64,000 bases of DNA from a virus, in the IMG/VR virus record IMGVR_UViG_3300026382_000010, positions 42,052 to 106,051 of that record, one strand, 5' to 3'. Under the pieces are notes generated by a model that was not told the DNA's origin, did no database searches, and saw only the letters and a list, made by a program, of their open reading frames with translations. The translations under genes were made by a program, and so were the position numbers. Every line of letters begins with the position of its first letter. Positions within the stretch are counted from its first letter, which is position 1. This document shows positions 1 to 9,548 of this stretch, one piece after another.

Positions 1-1
1 T

Positions 2-226
2 TTAAATGCATATAAAAAACTAATTGCAAACGAGTCGATAATTAGACGTAACTACAAATTGATTGCTTTTTCTGAAATTGAAAAAAATCTACCAGTTTCA
101 ATATTAGATGAAATTGATAGTATTTTTGCAACTCAAAAGTATCCACTGACAAAAATACAAACATTGCTTTCAAAATTTGGGATTTCTACTGATTTACCTA
201 TGTTGGAAAAACTAGTTGAATCATAG
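2..226 (+). CDS. 3' end of an unknown protein (partial)
   Basis: An open frame enters from the left edge and ends at a TAG at 224-226. About 74 residues are visible. They are mostly helical in character, with Lys, Ile and Leu in plenty, and no motif I recognise. A start is outside the window. The next gene begins 28 bases later with its own ribosome binding site, so this looks like the previous member of the same + strand operon. Confidence 0.6.
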   Translation, partial: LNAYKKLIANESIIRRNYKLIAFSEIEKNLPVSILDEIDSIFATQKYPLTKIQTLLSKFGISTDLPMLEKLVES

Positions 227-254
227 AAAAAAATAAGTAAAACAGGGAGCTTCA

Positions 255-1691
255 ATGATACAAACCGTTATAGTTAAAACAACTGAAGTTATAACTGCCT
301 ATATCCTGGATAAATATGATAAACAGGATTTTAAACCTCGTGTGGAAATTGTAATCTTCTACATGATTTTCTTTGCATCGCTTCTCGTTTTATTTTTAAG
401 CAATGATAGTACTTATGCAATTTTACTTGCTTTTCTAACTGGATTTTTAACTGGTTATATGCTACTTACACTATCCGATGAACATTATCTTTCTCCTAAT
501 TTAGATGTCATCAAAAGTTTAAAGGCCCGAAAAATAATAGAGGTTGCAGATCAGTATAAGGATTTACTACCAGTTATTGAGGAAATCTCCGCAAGGAAAC
601 TCACTAAAAAAATACTAGTGATTCTAATTTCAAAGCTTGTATCCCTACTTTTAACTACACCTAGTATAAAACAAATCATCAACCGGCTTACGAAGAATTT
701 TATTGAGATTTTTGCATCCGCTAAAATAAAAGCGTTAGAGAAAATATTTGCGCGTATAGTTTATACCTATTTCATAGGTATTATCATTGGGTTTATAGGT
801 TCATGTTTATACTATTTGTATATCAAAAAAGTACCGTTTGAAAATTTACTTAAGCAAATTGCAGCTTCGTTAAAAACTCTTGTTTCCTCGAAAGCCGTAA
901 CTGCTATTGTAATTGCATTATTTTTGAAAGGAAAACAAGTTTCACAATCACAAATCAATCGTTTGGTTAAAAAATTCTTTCCCAATATTCATTTACCAGA
1001 TGATAGACTGCAAACTTATTACAGTTTAATTTTACAAAACGTCTTTGGCAAAAACATCAAAGTTAAACGCGTAATTCGTATCAATATTAATTCAAAACGT
1101 TTTGAATTGCCTATTTCCAATAAATACATTCAAAACGTCATACATGCATTTGTCAATTATGTTGTGGAAAACTTTTCAGACGATATTCATTTAGTGTATA
1201 TATTTGAAGCAAACGTAAATGCGTCAGTATACGATAAATCTACAAAAATTCTTTACGTTTATTTAAATTCTTATGAGCAAATTAATTCAATGACTAGCGA
1301 TGATTTTATCGCATATGCACTCTTTGGATACTTCTGCGTTAAAATCTTAGATACAAAGAAATATATTGGTTATTTAAAGGCTTGGTACATTGGGGTAAAT
1401 ATACTTTCAAGCATTAGCTTTAGCAATTACAAAGTTACCGTCACCGAAAGTACAATTATCAATGCAATTTTAGAAATTTCTCTTAGAGCATTTATAAATG
1501 CATTGGTTGGTTATATAAAAGCACTTTATATGCAACTCGGTTTAAAAGACTCCGTTTTATCTATGATTTTATCTGTCACAACAATAAATTTAAACGACGT
1601 ATTTAAAGGAAATTCCCTAAAGGTTGAACAAGAACTCGTCAAAAAGCTAAGTACAGCAGATATGGTCTTCAACGCATTGACATCTGTTTAA
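255..1691 (+). CDS. Multi-pass membrane-associated protein, unknown function
   Basis: 478 residues, start ATG after GGGAG. Hydrophobic segments are seen near residues 31-49, 53-73, 119-134, 168-190 and 213-225. They are followed by a soluble, mixed alpha/beta C-terminal half (about 240-478). I do not recognise a family. It precedes an unknown gene and the PAAR-like spike tip, so a virion protein meeting the host membrane during DNA entry is possible, but that is inference from position only. Another membrane-rich protein lies near the spike gene at 57374-58531, and no clear sequence similarity between the two was found by eye. Confidence 0.75.
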   Translation: MIQTVIVKTTEVITAYILDKYDKQDFKPRVEIVIFYMIFFASLLVLFLSNDSTYAILLAFLTGFLTGYMLLTLSDEHYLSPNLDVIKSLKARKIIEVADQYKDLLPVIEEISARKLTKKILVILISKLVSLLLTTPSIKQIINRLTKNFIEIFASAKIKALEKIFARIVYTYFIGIIIGFIGSCLYYLYIKKVPFENLLKQIAASLKTLVSSKAVTAIVIALFLKGKQVSQSQINRLVKKFFPNIHLPDDRLQTYYSLILQNVFGKNIKVKRVIRININSKRFELPISNKYIQNVIHAFVNYVVENFSDDIHLVYIFEANVNASVYDKSTKILYVYLNSYEQINSMTSDDFIAYALFGYFCVKILDTKKYIGYLKAWYIGVNILSSISFSNYKVTVTESTIINAILEISLRAFINALVGYIKALYMQLGLKDSVLSMILSVTTINLNDVFKGNSLKVEQELVKKLSTADMVFNALTSV

Positions 1692-1715
1692 ATTAAATAA
1701 AAATGGAGTTTAATC

Positions 1716-2621
1716 ATGTATTCCAAGGAGTATTTCTTATATCATTTCTTCTCAACATATACTGCTCCTTCAAATTTCGATAACCTATACAACATGTATC
1801 TAGAGCTTGAACGAAGACTTATTCAAGTTAAACTCATTCATTTTAAACCAGTTAAATTCAAGCATAATCCAAATATTCCACTACGAAAAAGCCAATTTGA
1901 ATTTATCTACGGATACGAGTACGATATTTCAAATGCAGGATTTACATACATTGAGTATTTGCAACAAAATGGACTACTTTCTTTATCTGATGAACTATTA
2001 CTTTCAACATTAAAGCAAATTAAAAACAGAAAGCTTCAAAAATACTTTATGACAAAACTATTTGGATTGCTCGTTAAACAAAATCAATCTATCTACACAA
2101 ACTTCATTGAAAGCCTACAAAATTTTTGGTACTTGTTAATACGTACAAATTTACAAAATGGTTTTTCTGGAAAATGCATGCGTATTTACCTTGATGAAAT
2201 TGTATTTGATAAACCGCTGTTTATAACTTCAATTTCTTTTCCAATTCCGTATAAATTAAAACATCGGAAAATCTACTACTTTATTCAAAATCTGGCGGAG
2301 TATAATAAACAGCTAAAAATTACCGACGAGTCAATTGATATTCGTTTACCATTTTTAAATGAAAAATATTTGAAAACATTACATTCATGTATTGCAAAAG
2401 GACGTAGCGGTATTATACAATTTGATGCATTATCAAGACTAATACTATCCGATACCTGGGACGACATGTTTTTACTATACGATGAAAATGGACTTTATTA
2501 CCTTGCAAACAATGAAAAAGTTTATATCAACAATCCCAGTGAAATTCCATCAATCAAAGACGGTATGTCTTATTATCGCTATCTGAATCCTTTAAATTTA
2601 AAATGCAGAATACTATTGTAG
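1716..2621 (+). CDS. Unknown protein, probably tail/baseplate related
   Basis: 301 residues, rich in Tyr, Phe, Leu, Ile and Lys, with a helical N-terminal half and more beta-like sequence after about residue 150. No known domain was recognised. The start follows a GGAG-type site 10 bases upstream. It sits 18 bases before the PAAR-like gene, in one operon, which is the only hint that it belongs to the tail tip or baseplate. Confidence 0.7.
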   Translation: MYSKEYFLYHFFSTYTAPSNFDNLYNMYLELERRLIQVKLIHFKPVKFKHNPNIPLRKSQFEFIYGYEYDISNAGFTYIEYLQQNGLLSLSDELLLSTLKQIKNRKLQKYFMTKLFGLLVKQNQSIYTNFIESLQNFWYLLIRTNLQNGFSGKCMRIYLDEIVFDKPLFITSISFPIPYKLKHRKIYYFIQNLAEYNKQLKITDESIDIRLPFLNEKYLKTLHSCIAKGRSGIIQFDALSRLILSDTWDDMFLLYDENGLYYLANNEKVYINNPSEIPSIKDGMSYYRYLNPLNLKCRILL

Positions 2622-2639
2622 GTAAAAGGAGTAACTTTC

Positions 2640-2945
2640 ATGCCGCGTAGAAACCATCGGGTAATGGATTTGAGGTTTGGTTTTGGATGTGGAGCTCCAT
2701 GTATTGGTATTTCAATACTTGGATCCCATAATGTACGAACCAATCGTAAAATGCAAATGCGTTTACTTGATTTAGAAATAGCATTTTGTGTATGCGGTCC
2801 TCACCCTGGAATAATGATTACTGGTTCTGATACTGTATATGCAAATAGGCGAAAAGTTCATAGGCTATTTGATTTAGCATTTAACTTTTGTCCAGGTATT
2901 GATTGGGCAATTACTGCATCTCCAAATGTTGACTCTGGCGGATAA
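2640..2945 (+). CDS. PAAR-like tail spike tip protein
   Basis: 101 residues. Three copies of a short pattern fit PAAR proteins: a Gly/Cys-rich strand, then G-S-x-x-V-x-x-N, four residues later an Arg, and an Asp. Examples are GSHNVRTN with R..D near residues 29-46, GSDTVYAN with R..D near 61-77, and a final ASPNVDSGG. Cys and His residues (CGAPC, CVCGPHPG) could bind the metal found in PAAR cones. PAAR proteins cap the beta-helical spike of contractile tails and T6SS and sharpen the tip. The start follows AAAAGGAG. The spike itself (58903-59961) is far away in the map, so the tip is encoded apart from its shaft. Confidence 0.8.
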   Translation: MPRRNHRVMDLRFGFGCGAPCIGISILGSHNVRTNRKMQMRLLDLEIAFCVCGPHPGIMITGSDTVYANRRKVHRLFDLAFNFCPGIDWAITASPNVDSGG

Positions 2946-2968
2946 AATAAAAAAAAGGAGGTATTAAA

Positions 2969-3487
2969 ATGAAGCCAGTATTTACTAAAGAAGAAATTCA
3001 AAAAACCATTGCATGTCTTGCAAAAGTTTTAAGTAAACATTTTGAAACCAAAAAAGTTTTAGTAGTTGGAATAATGGAGGGAGCTTTATTTTTTCTCGCT
3101 GATTTAATGCGTCAGCTTCCTGAAAATTTCACCTATTGTACCATTCATTTAAAGAGCTACGTTAGCGACGGTAACCAAGGGGAACCTAAACTTTACGACG
3201 AAAAATATCTAAAAGACGTACTTAATAAAATTGAACCTGACATAATAATTATTGCTGATGAAATTTGCGACACTGGAACTACAATCAATTATCTTAAAAC
3301 TACATTGCAGGAAATATTTGGTTTACAACCAGTGGAAATTTACACATGTGCTCTTATTGTAACCAAAACTGGAAAAGACAAAGTTGATTTCTATGGATTT
3401 GAATATACAGATGATAAATGGCTTTACGGTTACGGAATGGATTTAGATGAATGGAGGAGAAACCTCGATGAAATCTACTCAAAATAA
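2969..3487 (+). CDS. Hypoxanthine-guanine phosphoribosyltransferase-like enzyme
   Basis: 172 residues, after a very strong AAAAGGAGGT site. The phosphoribosyltransferase PRPP loop is clear at about residues 94-106 (IIIADEICDTGTT). An N-terminal loop GIMEGA (34-39) stands where HPRTs have LKGA/S, SYVSD (63-67) fits the flexible loop, and WLYGYGMD near the C-terminus fits the HPRT purine end. Enzymes of this family join a purine base to PRPP to give a nucleoside monophosphate. In a phage this could salvage guanine or hypoxanthine from degraded host DNA. Given the QueC-like gene at 12760, a deazaguanine base as substrate is worth considering but is speculation. It overlaps the next gene by 20 bases. 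Confidence 0.85.
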   Translation: MKPVFTKEEIQKTIACLAKVLSKHFETKKVLVVGIMEGALFFLADLMRQLPENFTYCTIHLKSYVSDGNQGEPKLYDEKYLKDVLNKIEPDIIIIADEICDTGTTINYLKTTLQEIFGLQPVEIYTCALIVTKTGKDKVDFYGFEYTDDKWLYGYGMDLDEWRRNLDEIYSK

Positions 3488-4172
3488 CATGTATCCAAAA
3501 TTATCATGTAAAACCTTTTGTAAGCTTATTTATAAAGAACTTGTAGATTTCTTTAGGAAAAATCGGGTATTTATTCCTAATCGTAAATTGCATGAACTAT
3601 ACAATCAAAACGAAGAACCATGGATGTTTGTTATCAAAGTTATCTTATCTGCACAAAGTAAAGATAAGACAGTTAACCAAGTTGCAAAAGTATTATTCCA
3701 AAAATATCCAACGCTTGAAAAATTGGCAAATGCAAAAATCGAAGACGTAGAAAGAATTATCAAACCAATTCCATTTTACAGGAAAAAAGCGGTAATGATT
3801 ATAAATGCTGCAAAAATTTTGTACAATGAATTCAATGGAAATATTCCTCATACGTATGAAGATTTGTATAAGTTACCAGGTGTTTCTCGAAAATCTGCTG
3901 CAACAATTCGCGCAATTATTCATGAAATTCCATCAATTATCGTTGATCGACATGTTATACGCGTATTAAATCGACTACGTTTTGTAAATAATGTTGAGGA
4001 TCCAATTTATGTTGAATCTCGTATTGAAAAATGTTGTCCTAAAGAAATCTGGATTCCACTATGCTTGCTTCTTATACTCTTCGGAAGATATATCTGCACA
4101 GCAAGAAACCCTCAATGCCATAGATGTCCTTTGCAAAAATATTGCTTTTACAGTCTTTCCAACAGAAAATAA
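3468..4172 (+). CDS. nth: Endonuclease III-type DNA glycosylase/AP lyase
   Basis: 234 residues with every key feature of the Nth family. There is a helix-hairpin-helix LPGVSRKSA at 136-144 with the catalytic Lys at 142, and the catalytic Asp160 in VDRHVIRVLNR. The C-terminal [4Fe-4S] signature is C-x6-C-x2-C-x5-C at Cys210, 217, 220 and 226. The enzyme removes oxidised pyrimidines and nicks the abasic site in base excision repair. The start at 3468 follows GGAGGAG inside the end of the HPRT-like gene; an in-frame ATG at 3447 lacks such a site. The overlap suggests translational coupling of the two nucleotide/DNA genes. Confidence 0.93.
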   Translation: MKSTQNNMYPKLSCKTFCKLIYKELVDFFRKNRVFIPNRKLHELYNQNEEPWMFVIKVILSAQSKDKTVNQVAKVLFQKYPTLEKLANAKIEDVERIIKPIPFYRKKAVMIINAAKILYNEFNGNIPHTYEDLYKLPGVSRKSAATIRAIIHEIPSIIVDRHVIRVLNRLRFVNNVEDPIYVESRIEKCCPKEIWIPLCLLLILFGRYICTARNPQCHRCPLQKYCFYSLSNRK

Positions 4173-4195
4173 AAAAGCAGGAAGGTATTTGTATC

Positions 4196-7100
4196 ATGGC
4201 TACATTAGATTTGTATCTTAAAGTTGCTCGGGATTTAAACTTAATTGAAAATGATGATATTCTTAGTTTGAGTCAGAATGTCCAAAAAAGTTTAGATGAG
4301 TTATGTAATATACTCGAAACATTACAATCCAAGCTCGGATTGTATAGTGTTTTATTCCCAGATCCGATTTTGACAATGATTGCCAATAGATTAATTCCAA
4401 TTCAAGCTAAATTAAAAAGTATTGAAGCTTTTTTATCAGGTCAAGCAATCTCACAGGATCTTGAAAAACTAAATGAAATAATAACCTTGCTCGAAAAAGT
4501 ATATGCTATCAAGCCACTGCTTGAAGTTTTAATCAAATATTATGAATCTCAGGAATTCGACTCGTTAAAAACTCTTTTTCAGGAAGCCCACAGTAAAGCT
4601 TTAGAAATTTTAGAAAATGATGAATTGAAAATAACATCAGACGACTTCTATACATTTTTTCCAAGCGATGCCGAAACATTGTCTTACAACTCCTACCTAC
4701 AACTAATTAAATTCCGAGATTTTCTATATACTTCGAAATCCAATTATCTAGCATTTTTACGAAAATACTTTTACAATGCTAATAAACCTTTTGATTACAT
4801 TGCTGAATTCAAAAAAGTTCTAGAGACTTTATACAACAAAGCGCTAGTACTTGATGAGCATATAGCAAGTAACAAATCCTATACAGTTGTTGCAGCATTC
4901 TTTGGTTTATGCAATCGTCTTAAAAATGCATTCGCAAACATCTATATTCCAAAATTATCAACTTTAGAACTTAAAAGTGCATACAATAAATTAAAAACGC
5001 TTATTCCAAAATTGCAGCAATTTTACTCTGAGAATAAAGATTTACAAGCATATATCTACTCGCTCACTAAATTTGATATTCCAGTTATATGGTATCCATT
5101 TTTGACAATTTATAAAGCGCTTTTACCAATTTACCAATACATTTTAGTATTACGTGAGGCTTTTCCAAAAAATGTCGTAGATTATTTACAATTGTATTAT
5201 GAAGTTGCCAGTGCTATCAATGATTTACGTAAATATCTAGAGGATGCAACAGTTTTATACAATGAATTACGTCTCGGACTACAAAATGAATTATATGCCG
5301 AATTTCTTGCAGAAATCAATAAACTAAAACAAAGCAATTTAAATACTATTGACTTACAGCTTTTAAATGAAATTGCAACGATAGTAAATTTCAATCTCGA
5401 TATTGCTCATAATGATTTATATCAACTATTTCAGGCTCAAATTTTAGCATTTTTATTCCTTCCATTTGAGTATCAGATTTCCTACGAAACATTTGACATT
5501 GCAATTTCAAATATTGAGCAAGTGTTGGAAAAATTAGATTTGCTACAATCACTTAATGCTCCATACTTCCAAACTCCAACGGTTACTCAATTTGCTCCTG
5601 TCTTCAAAATGTATCTCGATAATTTTAACGAGAGTCATCTTTCTGAATTTCCACAAATATATAGCGTACTTGAAAAATCCCTCAATCAACTTATAGATAC
5701 GCTGCATACGTATATTCATGCATTATATCCTTATGCAAATTATAGTCGTTTAGTAAATAACTTTCTCAATTATACTTCAATGTATTTTAATCCCGAGTTT
5801 ATCAGTTTTCTTGAAACTGGAGCAAATGTAGCAAGCTTTCAAATTTCATTTAAAGACATTTTATTTTCTCTTGTTGATTTAAAGAGTTATTTGGATAAGT
5901 GGCTTACTCTTGAGGAGGCTTTAAAAAATTTATATCGTAATTCAAGCGGATTTTTTGATACCGTCAAGTTAATTCAAACACAAGAAGCATTTGATGTACA
6001 AAAAGCTGAATTCTTAAATAACTTCTGGAAGGAAAGTTACAATTATTTCCGAAACCATACGCTTACACTCCATCTTGACGAATACTGCAATACAATACAT
6101 CAACTTTCAAATTTCCACGAGTGTATTTTACCACTTTCTTACCTAAATTTTGAAGCATTAGAAAAGCTAGAGCAAATTTTACAATTCTTCGATATCAATA
6201 AGATTGATAAGACTATTTCAGAGCTTTATACTTATGCAAGAAACCTTTCAAGTATAGATGTCAATTTGATTACTGATAACTATGAAAAACTTAAGGAGTT
6301 AACCCTTGAACCATTTTCGTATAACGAGTGGAATCTAATTTTAAACCAAATGTATGCTCTATCCTTTTTAAAACATGTATTGCCATATAGTGAAATAAAT
6401 TCATCTCCCGAAAATTTATACCTAACTCTAAAGCAAATTGTACGTACGGTATCTAAATTAAGCTTCATTTCTCCTAAAGTATTGGAGACTCTTGTTCAAA
6501 GTTACAATCAAAATCACTATGACATCAAGCAATTTTACCCAATCCACATAATTATTACAAACCTAAAGAGAACTCTTGCAAAATACTTTGTACATGCGCT
6601 TGGTTTAAATGATACTTACGTAGATATTATTGTTGGATCAGTTAAATCATTATCTGAACTGTATGAGGTATGCCCTACACTTGGATACAATGAAAGTAAG
6701 TTTGCAAATGCTCTCGCTCTCTTTAAAAGACTGTGCGATATCGAGAAAAAATTTGAAGCGTTATTTAAATTCTGTAATACAAGTAATTTGCCAGATACTT
6801 TAGAACTTGATACCAATGAGATTCCTAATGTCAACTATAATGCTTTAAAGCAATATATTATCTCACTATTTGAAATGCTTGATAAGGAGTGGTGGCATCT
6901 ATTTTTCGATAAAGCAAAGTATCATTATGAAGCCTTTATCCAACTTTTTGCAAATAATGTATTGAATGTAGAGTTTGAGTATGACTTTGCGTTAAGCGAT
7001 ATTGTTTTATATGAAGTAAATCCAATGTATGATTATCACGACTCTGCATTTGGTATTATCTATCTAAATGAATCGGAAGTAAGCGATGAATTACTTGGTA

Positions 7101-8902
7101 CTAATACTTATATCCTAAGTCAAGTTGTAAATTACGGATTAAATGAAATTGGATCCGACTTAGAAACCATATTGCAAGATATTCAGGAGTATCTTACGTA
7201 TTTGCAAGACATCATAAAGTTTACAGAATCATATTCATGTAAATTATTTGTGGAATTTATACAAGGTAATCGAGATTTCTTATATAGACTTCGAAACTAT
7301 AGCTCGTATTACGACTTTTATAAAGCAACTCCAAGTTTTTTAGAGGAAATAAAACTCAAAATTAATCCAAATATGCTTCCGCAACTAGCCGCAAAACTAA
7401 AATGTTACCAAGAGTATTGCGAAATTTTAAAACAGCTTCGTGATAAATTAAAACAGTGGGTTGAAACATATCCAAATCAAGAATATCTACTTGCAAGTCA
7501 ACAAATGTCTCAAATAACTTCAATCACTGACGACTTATATAATCTATTAACCCAGCTTTATGCAAATTCAAGCATTCTTACCATTATAGTACTACTTAAG
7601 CATGTATACAATTTAATTCAAACGGTTATAGAACAACTCCGACAAATTTTACAAAACCTTCTCGATTTTATTCAAGCATTCTACGATAATCTAGCAAGTA
7701 TCCTCGTGACATATTTAAATTCACTTGCTTCAAATTATCTTTTGGCATCTCTTTTATTTAATCCGAATGCATCATCAAGTTTACTTACATTGCTCGGATT
7801 AAGCTTATTTACTACATTATGTAACCAAGACGTTATAGCGCAGATAAATGAAATGTTTTCAAATTTAGCATCCGATGGAAATGTAGGTACTTTAACAGCA
7901 TATTTATACGAAAATAACTTAATCACAAAACCTGAAGTTGAGTTATTTGATGAATCTATATTTGAAACTTATCCATATCTTGAAGTAATCCAAGTTAATG
8001 AAAATTTAGCAATCGATTATAATGATTCAAAAATCACCTGGTTTAATGACAAACCAATTTTAACCTTCCGAATTTATGCAGTACATTATCATAATGATCG
8101 CAAAGTTTTACAATCACTAGGTTACGGAGTTATCGACAAGGATAATTCAATATACTTACTTGAGAAGAATCCGACATATCCAAAATTGTATCCGTGGAAT
8201 TTATATGAAATGGTATCACTTGAAAACGCATATTTCCGAGTATTACCAATCAATGAAACCTACGGTTTACTATTTAATGGAACAATTCCACTTTGTATAT
8301 ACAATTTTGAAACAAAACAAGTTTATGTGGATCAAAGTTGGAATGATGTATCCTACTTAATTCCAAAAGTTGATTTTAGTAATGCAATTGTTTCTAAGTT
8401 TTATGGCCCATTTGGGATTGCAGTAAATAAACAAGCCTACTTAACTGACAAAACCTTTAAAGACAAATCTATTTATCTGGTTGACGTAGGTTTCGGTTTT
8501 TATTTAATTGACTCCAATGGCAAGGCATTTTACGATTCCTCTATCCTTATGAATACCTATAGTCAATTGTATGTGGATCTTGACAATACGTATCAAGTTA
8601 ATAGCTATACATATTACGGAGTAAAACTGCTAACTGGCTTAAATTTGACACATGAAACATATGGTCCATTTGCTATAAAACTTGGTAATCAATGCTTTTT
8701 GGTATTTAATACATCGCTTATTGCTTCTCAAAACGTTGATCCAAAAGTTTACCTTGGTAATAATTTACTTGTAGATAATGATAAACTATGGATTGGATTT
8801 ATTAGAGGAAGCCTAAATTATATTGCCGATGAAAATCTTCATACATTAAAACTCGGTACAAAAGAATATAGTCTTAAAATTAGAGCACCCGTGTTAGCCT
8901 AA
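4196..8902 (+). CDS. Very large (1568 aa) unknown structural protein
   Basis: The largest protein of the window. I place the start at ATG 4196 after GGAAGG; an in-frame ATG at 4124 lies inside the nth gene and lacks a site. Residues 1 to about 1250 are almost wholly helical with repeated Leu/Tyr/Phe-rich helices. A stretch near 1195-1235 is hydrophobic. The last 300 residues turn beta-rich and include the DSNG turn shared with other virion proteins here. Length and long helical content would allow a tape measure role, which is otherwise unassigned in this window, but the beta-rich tail is not typical of tape measures, so a long appendage protein is equally possible. Function unknown. Confidence 0.8.
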   Translation: MATLDLYLKVARDLNLIENDDILSLSQNVQKSLDELCNILETLQSKLGLYSVLFPDPILTMIANRLIPIQAKLKSIEAFLSGQAISQDLEKLNEIITLLEKVYAIKPLLEVLIKYYESQEFDSLKTLFQEAHSKALEILENDELKITSDDFYTFFPSDAETLSYNSYLQLIKFRDFLYTSKSNYLAFLRKYFYNANKPFDYIAEFKKVLETLYNKALVLDEHIASNKSYTVVAAFFGLCNRLKNAFANIYIPKLSTLELKSAYNKLKTLIPKLQQFYSENKDLQAYIYSLTKFDIPVIWYPFLTIYKALLPIYQYILVLREAFPKNVVDYLQLYYEVASAINDLRKYLEDATVLYNELRLGLQNELYAEFLAEINKLKQSNLNTIDLQLLNEIATIVNFNLDIAHNDLYQLFQAQILAFLFLPFEYQISYETFDIAISNIEQVLEKLDLLQSLNAPYFQTPTVTQFAPVFKMYLDNFNESHLSEFPQIYSVLEKSLNQLIDTLHTYIHALYPYANYSRLVNNFLNYTSMYFNPEFISFLETGANVASFQISFKDILFSLVDLKSYLDKWLTLEEALKNLYRNSSGFFDTVKLIQTQEAFDVQKAEFLNNFWKESYNYFRNHTLTLHLDEYCNTIHQLSNFHECILPLSYLNFEALEKLEQILQFFDINKIDKTISELYTYARNLSSIDVNLITDNYEKLKELTLEPFSYNEWNLILNQMYALSFLKHVLPYSEINSSPENLYLTLKQIVRTVSKLSFISPKVLETLVQSYNQNHYDIKQFYPIHIIITNLKRTLAKYFVHALGLNDTYVDIIVGSVKSLSELYEVCPTLGYNESKFANALALFKRLCDIEKKFEALFKFCNTSNLPDTLELDTNEIPNVNYNALKQYIISLFEMLDKEWWHLFFDKAKYHYEAFIQLFANNVLNVEFEYDFALSDIVLYEVNPMYDYHDSAFGIIYLNESEVSDELLGTNTYILSQVVNYGLNEIGSDLETILQDIQEYLTYLQDIIKFTESYSCKLFVEFIQGNRDFLYRLRNYSSYYDFYKATPSFLEEIKLKINPNMLPQLAAKLKCYQEYCEILKQLRDKLKQWVETYPNQEYLLASQQMSQITSITDDLYNLLTQLYANSSILTIIVLLKHVYNLIQTVIEQLRQILQNLLDFIQAFYDNLASILVTYLNSLASNYLLASLLFNPNASSSLLTLLGLSLFTTLCNQDVIAQINEMFSNLASDGNVGTLTAYLYENNLITKPEVELFDESIFETYPYLEVIQVNENLAIDYNDSKITWFNDKPILTFRIYAVHYHNDRKVLQSLGYGVIDKDNSIYLLEKNPTYPKLYPWNLYEMVSLENAYFRVLPINETYGLLFNGTIPLCIYNFETKQVYVDQSWNDVSYLIPKVDFSNAIVSKFYGPFGIAVNKQAYLTDKTFKDKSIYLVDVGFGFYLIDSNGKAFYDSSILMNTYSQLYVDLDNTYQVNSYTYYGVKLLTGLNLTHETYGPFAIKLGNQCFLVFNTSLIASQNVDPKVYLGNNLLVDNDKLWIGFIRGSLNYIADENLHTLKLGTKEYSLKIRAPVLA

Positions 8903-8919
8903 GGAAAAGGAGGGTTATT

Positions 8920-9351
8920 ATGCAACCTATGGAAATTCCAGAGGAATTACTAAAAAAATATTCTCGTTTTATGAGACATCCTAAAGCTTTGTACTTTAAA
9001 CTGGTTCAAATTCCCTTTGAACCTGAGTTAATTGATTTATATGCTGACAAATATAGTACAATTGCATTTTGGTTGGATCAACTAGAAAAATTTCCCAAAG
9101 ATTTCCCAGAACCTCTTGCAATTTATATACAACAAGAAAAACAAAAGAGTTTGAGTTTTTTTAAACCAGGGATACATGTAGTTTTAACATCGCCTTTTCT
9201 TCCTTTTTACCGCGGTTGGATTTTAGAGGTTTTTCATACGGAAGATGCTGAAAGCTTTGCACAAACTTTACTACAATATGATATAATGGTATATGGTTAT
9301 AACGTGCATCGTATTAAAAACCTACAGTTTGAATCGCTTTTTAATTTCTAA
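8920..9351 (+). CDS. Unknown 143-residue protein
   Basis: A strong AAAAGGAGGG site precedes the ATG. The protein mixes helices and strands and has a Pro-rich middle (FPKDFPEPL) and a well-formed beta section near residues 80-105 (GIHVVLTSPFLPFYRGWILEVFHTED). No family is recognised. It follows the giant protein by 17 bases, so the two are co-transcribed. Confidence 0.75.
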   Translation: MQPMEIPEELLKKYSRFMRHPKALYFKLVQIPFEPELIDLYADKYSTIAFWLDQLEKFPKDFPEPLAIYIQQEKQKSLSFFKPGIHVVLTSPFLPFYRGWILEVFHTEDAESFAQTLLQYDIMVYGYNVHRIKNLQFESLFNF

Positions 9352-9378
9352 AATCAACATTATAAAGAGGTATACCCA

Positions 9379-9522
9379 ATGAAATTCAAATCTCTACGTG
9401 AGTATTTATTGTATATGATGCAAAACAAACAACTTCCAACTGGACCGAAAGATAATTTCTCAATGTCTGAATCAGTTTCTCGCAAAATCATCCGCGTAAA
9501 TAAAAATAAGAAACAAAAATAA
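9379..9522 (+). CDS. Small basic protein, 47 residues
   Basis: ATG at 9379 after AAAGAGG, TAA at 9520-9522. The N-terminal half is a short amphipathic helix (FKSLREYLLYMMQNK) and the C-terminus is strongly basic (VNKNKKQK). It fills the otherwise empty gap between two well-supported genes and has the usual spacing and binding site. Function unknown; its size and charge would suit a nucleic acid or protein adaptor. Confidence 0.6.
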   Translation: MKFKSLREYLLYMMQNKQLPTGPKDNFSMSESVSRKIIRVNKNKKQK

Positions 9523-9548
9523 AACTGTAAAAGGAGGTACTCTTAACA

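Noticed and set aside
4124-4195. N-terminal extension of the giant protein into the nth gene
   Set aside because: The ATG at 4124 has no binding site and would overlap conserved Fe-S cysteine codons of nth. ATG 4196 has GGAAGG at suitable distance.
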